Positions 27,736-38,606 of a stretch of DNA of 64,000 nt are shown here, piece by piece (position 1 is the stretch's first letter; the number at the start of each line of letters is the position of its first letter). The notes beneath the pieces were generated by a model that saw only the letters and a list, made by a program, of their open reading frames with translations, did no database searches and had not been told where the DNA came from. Position numbers and translations under genes: made by a program. Where the stretch lies: contig NC_049980.1 of NCBI RefSeq assembly GCF_000003815.2, positions 17,165,912 to 17,229,911 on the forward strand. The letters are read 5' to 3'. Source of the stretch: Branchiostoma floridae (lineage: Eukaryota > Chordata > Leptocardii > Amphioxiformes > Branchiostomatidae).

Positions 27736-29087
27736 ATTAATACACTAATCGTGAAATGTATAATACATATCAGGTAGGTCCTATTCGTAATATTTATTAG
27801 TAGAGTTTGTCGCAGTGCACAATTCTTTGATCATAAAAAGGTAGTCAAAACTCTTGATGTACGGTGTTAAAATGATGAGGGGGAAATGCTGTTGAAAGGT
27901 CTGGAACAAACAAGTTACAAGTTCAATTCCATTTGATGTAAAAACAGGATCTAAAACTAGCCAATCATGACCTGAAATGGCATTGAGGCATCAACTTTTG
28001 ATTTTGTAGGTCTTTAAATTGTACTAAGTGCAACTCTGGACTTTGGCCAAGTCTACAAATAGATTGCTTAGTGGTCATGGCAAGTCCCAAGGTCAGGGTG
28101 GATTTTGCCTCCTTAATCATAGTGAATCAATAATGTCAACAACCAATGGATAACACACAAGAGAATTGAAATGTAACTAAAGATTACCGACAAATGAGTA
28201 ATGTCTTGGTTTGGTTTGAGTAATGTCTTTATCATTTAGTGTCAAGAGCTTCTGTAATGAAAGCTATTATTGAAATAGCTTCCCAACCCCATCCAATACT
28301 TTGCTATAAGAAAATAACAATACTTCTCCATTCTTGTTGGACTAAATGGCTAGGAGAGTGATACTGGAATGTTGTAATGCATTGCAATTCAGTATTCAAT
28401 AGTCTGGGATTGGTAGATCTACACTTGCCATTTTGAAAATTATATCACTCTAATATAACGTCTGCATAAGACATACTGTCACATACACAAGAATGCCCAT
28501 GAAATGTCAGAGAGCTTGATGGACAAGCATACAGACATACCATGTCATGGAACAATTTTCCAGTCAATTGTGCATGGAACACCTAGGGTAACTCACAGAA
28601 ATGGGTCTCTAGATCATGTGCAAATGAGCACTGACTTTCGTGCCAACTACTAAGTCTTTTGTATCCTAAAATAGTAAGTTTAGCTCACCACAAAAAGCAG
28701 AACTGTTCCAATTCAGAATCAGAGAGCATCTAAACCACTGACTATGACTGCATGAGTTTAGCCCTGAGGATTGTATGTGTGGTTACCTCTTTAAAAGCCC
28801 AGTTGCAAATCTCCTTTGGGTTTAGCATGACACAAAAGGATATGATAGTTTTTCCCATTGCCCTGCTAGCAATGCATAAGATGGCCCTGGTCAAACCGGA
28901 CACTAGGCAGCTTGTTTACATGACACCCTACATTACGCGTGTGTTTGGGTACACCTTAGAGGGATTGGTTCATCTAGATACACCTGTGACACCCAAGTAC
29001 AATAGGTGAAGAAATGTTGCATGACAAAAAAGGTGTTTACTGTCTCATCAAGTGCTGTCTGGAAAGAGACCTGAATAAGGGTAAATT

Positions 29088-29279
29088 ATATTCTCCAAGC
29101 AGAGGTTTGGCTCTGACTTTTTTTTGGGGGGGGGGGACGTATTTTAGGAATTTTTGCTTTTGATTTTGTACCGTTTGTGGCCAAACAAAACATAAAAAAC
29201 AGTACAAAATAGAAAGCCCAATAAAAACGCCTAAAAACATAAAAAAACAGCTGGAGCCTAATCTCTCCTTGGAGAGTAA
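29088..29279. mobile_element. ~190-bp MITE with TTCTCCAAG termini
   Basis: Left end TATTCTCCAAGCAGAGGTTT and right end ATCTCTCCTTGGAGAGTAA are imperfect inverted repeats (CTCCAAG-AGAG core plus GGCTC/GAGCC). An A/T-rich interior includes a G homopolymer at 29127-29136. The minus-strand 114-codon frame across it ends within the element and is not accepted as a gene. Confidence 0.55.
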
Positions 29280-31652
29280 GTAAAAGATACTAAATGTACA
29301 ACCTCCATAATGATTCATATTTGCATTCCTATTTTCACATTTCCAATTATGGCTATGTTGTTGTACCAAACCTTTGTCCATCTTTGCCTTGCTTTTTGAT
29401 TCCCTTAAAAGTTAAAGATTGTGGAATTTTCAAGCCATATTTCTTCTACTGGCAGCTTGATTAAAAAAGAGGCCATTATCATTTCTAAGGCAAGGTTTAA
29501 CTCCCTGCCAGTATGAGCAGACCACATCTCAACACTGTATTCCTTAAGACTTGATGTAGCATATCTGTGTCACACAATGTAGCATTACAGTTCACCTCTA
29601 ACGAACATTGTGGAATCCCATCCCAAGAGGGTTTACAGTTCAGACAGGCAGGCTACAGCTGTTGTAAAGAGGTTAGTAAAGAGGAGGGGGATTTTACCTG
29701 ACTCATACAGAATGACGTAACAGACAAATGGAAAAAAAAAATTTGAAAAGGTAGAATTGCTTCGACAAAAATCATACAATAGCATGGTATACGACTTGTT
29801 TTGAAAGCAATGACATGCAACATCCCTGTTGGATGGTTACAATAAATTTTGTACATTCAGACCATGGTAAACCCAATTCAAAATCAAACATCAGTATTCG
29901 TAGCAAAAGCCAAAGGAAGGAAAGATACAAACTTTTCAAAAAGGATGGAGCTGCATCTGGCAACAACAAGGAAGGATGGAGCCAGGCAAGGACTTTTCAG
30001 AATTCAGCCTGAGTTTCTTATTTGTTTCAGGATCATTTATGATTCTGAACAAATAAAGTCAGGCTGGATTTTGAAATGTACTTCCATGTTTACAAGAGCA
30101 GAGAATGGGTCATGAGATATCTTTCTACAAGGTTTCCATGTGGCAACGAAAAAAGGCATGCAATGTCACAAGCAAAATGTCCTGGTGACAGTCATTGCAC
30201 CACATGAATGATGAAAGTGTTGCTATTACTATTAAACAAAAAATTGTCCTTGTTTTGTCAAGTCAGTATATTATATACACATAAAACCTGTGAGTGTTGT
30301 TATGACAAGCCTTTATAGATTGTGTTCTACAATAGCACACTTGATCCTTTCCTTTGTGAAGCAAATACAGGGCAATTCACATGACATAATAAACTGCAAA
30401 AGCTTTAATCCCCATACAAAAGGGCCCATAATCAGTCATCATTACTGTGTGTGAAAACCAACACTTGATAAGATTGGACTAAGAGTAAAAAGGGGGGGGG
30501 GGGGGTAAGATTATGATATATGAAATTCTGAACTAGTTGTTCTTCAGGTTTGCCAAATTATTACAATACTGGTGGGGAAAAAAACTAAAATCCAGAAAAA
30601 GAGTCCTTATAATTGGCACATTTGCAACTGTTTTTAGAGGTCTTCAGGTTTATCCCTTTAGTTTACCACATGATAACAACCTGATAATTGATTCTATGTT
30701 ACAGCAATTTCTCTGTAAAAAGGGGTGTGATTCCCACCAGTCCCAACCCGGATCTGTTTCTCACAACCATTAGTGGACAAGTTGTCTGTACTCCAGACAA
30801 ACACTTCCTGTTATGTGTACTTAGTGCCACAATAACCCATGTGTCTGTACCCTATCATGCTATATTGAATTCCCCCTTGACAAGCCAACTGAAGGATGTC
30901 CTCCAGCCTTCTTGTTCTCTCCTCTGGCTCCCAAACATCCCAAAGTATACTAGTACTCTTTGTAGCTCACACAGATCTTGCCATCAAAGCCTTCCATCTA
31001 AAGGAAAAAGTCTAGACTACACAAAATACCTAATCCTCATAGTCCTACTCATATCATAGTCATGTACTACTAGTGAAATCGTGTTAGCAATATTGAGGTC
31101 AGTTATAGCCCTTAGTCCTTTGATCCACTTTATGTATTCCTGCAATCCTACTTGAATACCCAGTACTTCCTGAAAACAACCCTAATCTGCATGTCACCCG
31201 ATCCATTATCTTCAGCTCTTGAGTTAGATTAAACCATAGCAGGTCCAACCATAGCATCTTGTTCATAATCAATACTTCAGGTAGATCATGCCATAACATC
31301 CTGATCACAACAACACTTAAGGTTGGTTGGACCATAGAATCTTGATCAAGATCGACACTTCAAGCATATCTTACGAGAGCAACTTACACCTAACACTACA
31401 GCAATGAACCCTGATTACATATAGGATAATCATATAATAATGCATATAAATGGTGGTTCTAACACATTTTGCTTATACTAGTTTTTATTTCTGTCATATA
31501 TATGTACCATTTACAAAGAGATATATAACTTTGTACAGTACCAGGAAATTAACCAGTGAGGAATGACCTTCTTACACAGACTAATTTGTTCCCATCCCAC
31601 ATGCCAAGTAGAGACACTGACAGGCAGGACAGGGGGAGGGGCATCAACTGCA

Positions 31653-31864
31653 TACTGTAAATGCAGAAATGTTAGCGGTGGATTAATGTTCGCGGTTTTC
31701 GCGGTGACCACTTCACCGCGAACTTAAAACTACCGCGAATATTTTTCTATTATGGTATTAGACTGCAGTCTATGGTGTTACCGCGAAATTAAATCCACCG
31801 CGAAAAGTCCGTTCTCCCGCTACCGCGAAATTAAATCCCCGCGAACTTAAATGCATTTACAGTA
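31653..31864. mobile_element. 212-bp palindromic MITE with TACTGTAAATGCA termini
   Basis: Perfect 13-bp inverted ends: TACTGTAAATGCA at 31653-31665 and TGCATTTACAGTA at 31852-31864, consistent with a TA target site. The interior is built of repeated CCGCGAA(A)TTAAA and TTCGCGGT motifs in both orientations, so most of the element could fold back. Non-coding. Confidence 0.85.
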
Positions 31865-34800
31865 TTTTCCATTTAAATTTATCCTGTCTAGCGTATATAT
31901 TTGAGATAATCGGCATTGGGATGTAAAATTTAAACATGTTTCAAAACGAATCAATCAGCCAATGTTGTGTTTACTCTGCAAAACCAAAAGCCTGAACTTG
32001 TGATGTACAAGCACAAAATGTGGGGTTGGTACCAGGTATTCTATAAATCCAAGTTATAACATGGATGTCTATATTTCATATGTATTGATTACTGTTGATT
32101 TTTTATGTATATTTCAAGTTATCAATAAATCTAAAAAAATACTCTATAAACATACATTAGAAATGACTGTGCCTTACAGTCACTTCCAAAACGAGGCTCA
32201 GGCCAAGGAAACAGATCACGTAGCACAGAAATATTACCACACTGATATTGCATGGGATTACTTTGTAATGAAATCTGCATGTGACTATAGCAGGTTTGTT
32301 TACTCACGTTGGTTGCTGGGGTCATATGTATTAGAGCACACGCTCAGTGTATAACCAAGTTCAGGAGGGTGCCATTTTCAAGATGCCTGACTTGACACCA
32401 TGACAGCTTCTGTATAAACTGAGAGGATGAATGACAGTGAAAAGTGGTTCACATCTGCCTTTTTAGCACCATACATTTAAATGGGGGTCTGATCTAGCAT
32501 TTCCCAGGTACTATTGGGACACAAACAACAAACCAGGCACTGTTATCATTTGTACATTGTGACTCCTCTCACATAATGGGCAGGAGGTCACAGAACAGTA
32601 CTGTCCAGTATGTCCTGGATAAGGCCTTGGCAGCTGCTACCCAGGGGGCAAAAATGTGCTGGAAATAACTTAAGTTCACAACTTGATCTGGGACTTCACT
32701 GCCAGGAAATAAGGAGTAACAGGCAGGCACCTATTTCCAAAGTGATCCAAGGTAACACGCACATCCTATCAAGGCTGACTGGCCGACAGTGTCATCTGGT
32801 CAGAGATGATCTCTACCTTCTTGCACTATGTGAACCTCAACTTAAGTAAATTTCATGCAACATCCTGTGCATATCAGCCCAGCAGCACACAGAATATATT
32901 ATAGAATATCAATAGCTGGCAGACAGCCTAATGGGACATGGACACTAGTCAGCCCTGAACAGTGAGTATATACAAAAACTGGAGGGAGGATTCAACCCTG
33001 CCAATGACCTTCAAATATTTATCATCACTACCAAGCACCATAGCAGATGTCCCGTCATTCTTGGCATTTTAAATTACTCCCTTGTAGATCAGTCAAAGTG
33101 GTCTTTGTTCAAAAGAGTTTGCTTCTCTATGCTACTTTTCAACGTATGATGTCCAAAGGGACATCATGTGTTGAAAGCCAGCATATAGCAGATGGACTCC
33201 TTACCAGTGGAGGTTTCAATCCAGGAGAGAAACATTATTTTGTCAAAAACCCTGGAGGATCTAATGACTCAAAGCAATGGCGGGCTTGGAAGTCATTACA
33301 GAGAGACAGCTCTGGTTTCCAATTAACAGTTAAGTACGTTTATCAAGGATGGAAACAAAAACAAATGATTCCTCAGTTGTACAGTTTTAGAATCTTGTAT
33401 CTATATTACAAAAATAAAAGGTGCTTCCAAAGGGAAGCTTGAGCAAAAGTAAGCGTGTAAGCAGAAAACAAATGATAATAAATAATCACACATAATTTTC
33501 TTTTTCAAGTCAAATTTGCTCCCAGTTTAGACACATTTCAGAGGAGTGATGTGTTAATGTTTATGATTGACTGCTTCATCAACCACTCACAGAAATAGCA
33601 GGCAGTGACATTCAAGGGCCTGGAGGTGAAAGGTCAGGGGTTAGAATGTCTGCAAGGGAGATGGCCCCTTTGGGCCCTGTCCCATTGATGTAACAGTTAT
33701 TAAACTGGGTATGAACAACTTATGGCCAGACCTATGATAGCAATGATGTTCACTTGTCATAAATACTAATAATACATCTGCTGTATCATTTGCAGCCAGT
33801 AGGTACATACCCAATTTTTCAGTAATGAGGCTCCTCGAACATGGGATCCCCGTTTTATGTTCCTTCTGAAAGACGGATTTGTGAATTCTGAAGATCTATA
33901 CTTGGACAGACATTTTCTACATACACAAGCACCAACATGAAACATATATACACAATCACACATGCACTGTAACTAAAAGAAAGAAGCTATGCAACCAGGT
34001 CACGTCACAGGACTGGAGCCACCAGTAGTTAATGCCACCAGAACCACAGAGTTTACACCAAAATAGGCTAATATCTTTTTGATGTCATTAAATAAACACT
34101 TGAGAAAAACAGGACAAGGGAAACCGCCCCCACAGAACAGCTGTAAGTATGGTACAAACACGAAGACAAACGCGTTAAACAAACAAGATAGTTTACTCTG
34201 AAGATTCACTATCTTCATTAGCGTAGCCAGACTACGTCAAGATATCCTTGTGATATAAAACTGCTTAGAAGAACAGATAGTTACTTCCTGTCATTATCTG
34301 ACAAAACCAACTGATACATGTGGGCATCTTGTTCTATTCTCACAATGCTGAAGGCTAACAAAACTTGTGTGCAGATGCTGAAAATGAGACATAATATTGA
34401 ACTTATTGATAAAGAAAATGTCGCTTTATCTGAGGTCTGAAGACACTTATTAAACACTTAGGAAAGACAGGTATATGATAGGTATTAGATTAGCTTCCTT
34501 CAGAATCAATTATGGGCAAACATATCCATTTACTTAGGCACAAAAATGAATTGTTCTACAAATGTCCTGGTCAATTTGAGCCCAGAAATTTCTACTTCAG
34601 TCTGAGATTCCTGCTGAAAATGAAACCCTTGGATGGACATTCTTTGTCAATTAAGCAGACAAAGTGGCATTCCCTTGCCTTCAGGCAATTTCGGCACATT
34701 GTTCTCATAATACCTTCAATTGTTGTTTCACTCACTAACAACTGCTGGAATATACACGACTCTCTGGGATAGGGTTCCAGTATCCCAACACATCAGAGCG

Positions 34801-35656
34801 ACAACAACAACAAATCAAGGTGAATTCCGAGTGGGGAAGGTCATGTGTGGTATTTCCACTTCCCTCCCGTTCAGTTGGTAAGTTGCACACCAGGTGCAGG
34901 GTGTCCTCTAGGTGCCAGTCATTCTGTGTCACCTGCTTGACCCCACTGGCTCCTGTTTGGTCAGGGGAGACTCTACCAAAGGGTTATGAACCAGTTCCTC
35001 TAGTTTGTTCTACTAGCTGGGCGGAAAATTGCCTCAGTGAGAATTCTACCAATGGATAAGCCTTCTTAGGATACACATGTCAAGATGGAGCTCTAGACGC
35101 CCTGGCATTTAGACCAAGCTCTGCATGGCACCTATCATTTTATACCACACATACCTACAGGTCAAAAAGGCAGTTAGTTTTGCCTTGGGCTGAGTCTGTT
35201 CTTGTTGAATGAATGAATACCTTTAATATACATTTTGCTGTGCAGACTGAGAGCTTAGTACACAACTAAAAGATTCACACTTACAAAGTTAGATACAGAT
35301 GGACTTTTCTCCTCCTTTTACCTTTTTCAAAAAAAAAGTATAAGTAACAGATAATGGACGTTTATAACAGAGAGTGAATAAGTAACCTCCTTAAAAAGTT
35401 TATTGAAGGGATAATGTTGCAATTTTATACAAGTCCTTCCTGCCAAGAAACAGAAGCAGATGTGAGGTGCCCTGGGCACATTCCACAGTTGGCCATAAAT
35501 CTTTGGTTTTGTCACCTCAAATTGTCTGGTCTTTCCAATGCAACACTGTATCTATGTTTCTTTCATTCCTTAAAACTAGGTCTTAAAGACAAGTTGGCAT
35601 GATGAGACAAGATAATCTGATTTTCAGATTGAACGAAGAACTTGTTCAATTCTTAC

Positions 35657-36463
35657 CTCATATGCCCATGTGCAGGCTACCCCGGTGAACTTCTGAATGC
35701 AGCGCCCAATCTCTACATCTTCATGTGTGGTGTACAGGTGCTTCAGACACCATGAGATGTTGGGTACCATCCTCCTCAGCGTCTCTCGACTCATGATCAT
35801 CCCCGGCCCCCCCATGCAGAAGTTCTCGCCCGCGTCCAGCGACAGGCGTCCAAACTCTTCCGGACTGCCCAGCCCTGTCTGTCCGATGTACAGTGGCCTG
35901 GTGGAGTTCACCCCCCTGAGGAATTTCTCTAGTTTGTCCCCCTTGATGTATACATCATCATCAGCCCTCATGAACCAGTCATACTGGTCCAAGTAATGGT
36001 CGTGCATGTACTTCAGCATGAGGAAGGACTTCTTCTGAGGGGGATAGGCGTCGTCAACCCCCGGGATGTTAACTCGGGACAACCCGTCTGGAGAGAAGCC
36101 GTTGGGATCGTAAGCGGAGTAGAATTCAACCTTGCCGGGAATATGCTTCTGCCAGGTCTCGTAAGCGGCTACCGCTCGGGAGTCCAAGTATTTTTTGGCC
36201 GTCATCACCCCGACGTACACGAGATTCTTGCCCCGCTCAGGGCCGGCTGACTCCTTCTTGGGCGTACTCGCCGGTCCGCCTGGGTCGCCCGCCCCGCTGG
36301 ACAGCAGCTCTGCAGCCGTGGGGTCCCGTCTGCATCCCACTCGGGTCCCGAGACTCCCTCCTCTAGGCGGGTCGGCCCTCTGCACCACCAGCCAGCTGGC
36401 GAGCGTGAACCCCAGAAACAGTCCCGCACATAGCCCGACCACCATCCTGGCTCGCGCCGTCAT
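35657..36463 (-). CDS. CHSY1: Chondroitin sulfate synthase 1, first coding exon (exon 1 of 3)
   Basis: 269 codons from ATG 36463-36461. It starts MTARARMVVGLCAGLFLGF, a short basic N-terminus followed by a signal anchor, as expected for a type II Golgi membrane enzyme. An upstream in-frame ATG at 36553 exists, but the 36463 start puts the anchor at the same distance as in vertebrate CHSY1. The exon carries the beta-1,3-glucuronosyltransferase half (GT31-like): NLVYVGVMTAKKYL, the metal-binding RADDDVYIKGD, ENFCMGGPGMIMSRE and YTTHEDVEIGRC are all intact. It ends TWAYE before the donor GTAAGA at 35656, phase 0. The region is GC-rich compared with the flanking intron, as is usual for a first exon near a promoter. 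Confidence 0.95.
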
Positions 36464-36599
36464 GCCGGCCCGCCGCGTCCACAGCATCACTCTCGGGTTC
36501 GTCAGCAGGCCCAACACACTGTTTCGTTGATGACTACATGTCTTGGTGAGCACTGGGTCCTCTCTGTAGACAGAAAGATCGACATTAGTGAGTATCTCA

Positions 36600-36660
36600 G
36601 CCTGACCGAAGCTGCAGGTTCACCAGTTCGGCCGCCATCTTGTTTATTCATGACGTCACA
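36600..36660 (-). promoter_or_regulatory. CHSY1 promoter-proximal motifs (YY1-like and CRE)
   Basis: About 170 bp above the CHSY1 start codon lie GCCGCCATCTTG (36631-36642, the reverse of a YY1-type CAAGATGGCGGC) and a perfect palindromic CRE, TGACGTCA (36651-36658). They are 8 bp apart, in a CpG-containing stretch with no TATA box. The transcription start is not directly visible; the role is inferred from motif and position. Confidence 0.5.
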
Positions 36661-37005
36661 TGCACAACACCCACGTGGATCCTCCACGCAGATACTCCTG
36701 ACATCATTTGTAGCGCTAAGGAACCTGATAAGCACATAAGACCTGTGGGACAAAAAATTTAACGTTCCATTAGGCAGAAATTTAACTACATTTCAAATTC
36801 CTTGAATAATTTCATCAAATCGGTAAAGGACTGAATAACAACCAGACACCACACCAAGCCAGTGCAAAGTGAACCAGTGCAAAGTGAACCAGTCAGTATT
36901 GCCTTGAGTGACAGACAGATGGTCACCGAAACGTTAACTGTTTTGCTACTCAGCAGCTACTAACTGAATAAAAACTTTGTTATTTCTACTCAACCGAAAA
37001 GCTCT

Positions 37006-37076
37006 TTTCTACTCTACTCTACTCTTCTCTACTCTACTCTTCTCTACTTTACTCTCTACTTTACTCTGCGCCTCCT
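37006..37076. repeat. (CTCTA)n-like microsatellite
   Basis: Repeated TCTACTCTACTCT-type pentamers interrupted by TTCTC and TTTAC variants. Just upstream, at about 36856-36890, a 17-bp sequence CCAGTGCAAAGTGAACC is duplicated in tandem. Confidence 0.85.
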
Positions 37077-37744
37077 CCATCCGCGTGATATTCCTACTAG
37101 GAAGTTTGCGGATTACGAACTATAACTAGAACTAGAACTAGTCTACTACATGTAGTACATTAATCTCGTGCGTACTAAAAGGTAGACTGCAAAGACCAGG
37201 AACCTCAACCTTAACCTGGTAACCGTAGTAGATCTCAGTACACAGGATGCAATATATAACGTTATCTAGCAAGAGCTAGGGTATTTTTTTTCTTTTTCCC
37301 TTTTCTAAGGGGACGCTGAAGAATGATTTTTTCTGTATACATACATGATTTCACTCGCCCCAACAGATGGAAGTTGTTTATCGCTCACAGACGCCTCTGG
37401 TCTTTGACTACAAAACTGCACCCTAGGCCTGACGGCGAGTGGCTGATGAATGAAGAGACAGTCGACGATCTCATAAATGGATTGACTTGCGGGAGCAAGA
37501 CAGGTCGTGGCATCGATTTCACTTGCTTTTAAATTTACACTAAACTAGAAAGAATGGGATGGGGCGGTGTCAACAACTCGATAACGACATTATGACTGAT
37601 ATATACCAAGGAAAATCAGTTGGAGCTTTGGAAATCAGTTACCACTGAAGGGACCACCATCAATTCATTAACGTCCTCCGCGATAAAAAGTACGTTTTTA
37701 AAAACGTCAATTGTCATTGTCCTCTTTTTGTTTGGCAAATGCAG

Positions 37745-37983
37745 ACGACCTAGTTGGATGGACAGTACAGGGCGAGTAATGGCCAACCAATCAATCAACG
37801 AGAAAGTCGGTCTTTGCAAGTACAAGCCCACCTGCAGTCCAACGGAACAATGGGTAGAACTTAGGAGAAACATGTGCGTGCCTCTTGAACCTGTCCAGCA
37901 GTGCCGACGTTCCTGGGTGTGTTTTTTCACCCACGCTGGCATTTCGTTCAGACTAAATGGAGGATTCAGCAGTGTTCGGGGAG
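37745..37983 (+). CDS. Candidate orphan exon, cysteine-containing, unrecognised
   Basis: A pyrimidine-rich acceptor (TGTCCTCTTTTTG...ATGCAG) and a strong donor (GTAAGA at 37984) bound an open stretch of about 79 codons. It reads RPSWMDSTGRVMANQ..., then CKYKPTCSPTEQWVELRRNM and CVPLEPVQQCRRSWVCFF, with five cysteines. The 5' side is phase 2 and the 3' side phase 1, the same phase class as the cysteine-rich exon at 43138-43262. It might be an extracellular module of a gene in this region, but the cysteine spacing fits no family I know, and no partner exon is certain. It could be chance. Confidence 0.25.
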
Positions 37984-38399
37984 GTAAGAAATGGGGACCA
38001 CTGGCGAAACAAGTCACAACACAGGCAACATTAGCACGTCAAAGGACGTGGGGAGAAATTCCCTAGCTCCAAGGGCGGAAATACCATAGACTGTGTGTGT
38101 CCTGAGTTACGCTATAAGCTGGAGTAGCAGGTGCGGGTATGGGGGGACTATTCAGAATTAGAACCGTTACACATGTTGGATTTTGTTCACGATAAAAGTG
38201 TCCCTTCAGCTTAGCTCCTGGTAATGAATGTCCCTAAACATTTAAGTCACTCGTGGCTTTTCCAAAATTTCAAACCAATGAAAGCCCTAGTAGCAACTTT
38301 TAATGTTGGTAGCCGCGTATGGCATAACGTAGGGTGTTCGAAGGGAATACAAACTGTGTGGCTGCCTTGAATTAATATCCCGCCAGAAATAGATCCGCT

Positions 38400-38508
38400 A
38401 TGTCAACAAATCCTGTCAATATTCATATGTCAACAAATCCTGTCAATATTCATCCTTGTCGTAATAATTCTGATGACGTCAGTCTTGTTTTATAATTGCC
38501 CTATATAA
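38400..38508 (+). promoter_or_regulatory. Candidate TATA/CRE core promoter
   Basis: A perfect 27-bp tandem duplication (38400-38426 and 38427-38453) is followed by a palindromic CRE, TGACGTCA (38474-38481), and TATATAA (38502-38508). Transcription would start near 38535, about 70 bp before the ATG at 38607 proposed as the first exon of the receptor-like gene. Motifs are read directly; promoter function is inference. Confidence 0.35.
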
Positions 38509-38606
38509 CAGCAACGGCAAACAAGCCTTGTAAAATATTCTATCCAGCAACGCGCAACAATCGACTTGAAAACGTAGCGAGCGACGAGGAGATATGGCCA
38601 AATCTG

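Larger units (their letters stand above)
10400..35656 (-). other. CHSY1 intron 1 (~25 kb), no gene recognised inside
   Basis: This interval separates the two transferase-coding parts of CHSY1. I found no exon of a recognisable family on either strand. Open frames here are short, lack conserved motifs, or lie inside inverted-repeat elements. Visible contents are several MITEs (listed separately), a (CA)n run at 21119-21150, a (GAT)n run near 23294-23310 and G/T homopolymers near 29117-29136 and 30491-30506. Stretches between those items (for example 15.0-20.9, 22.0-25.7 and 32.0-35.6 kb) show nothing I can name. Confidence 0.7.

Noticed and set aside
29037-29381. 114-codon minus-strand frame with a hydrophobic stretch
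   Set aside because: Crosses both ends of a MITE; the hydrophobic part comes from A/T-rich transposon sequence.
33047-33442. 131-codon frame in CHSY1 intron 1
   Set aside because: No motif, no splice or repeat context, low-complexity ends; compatible with chance.
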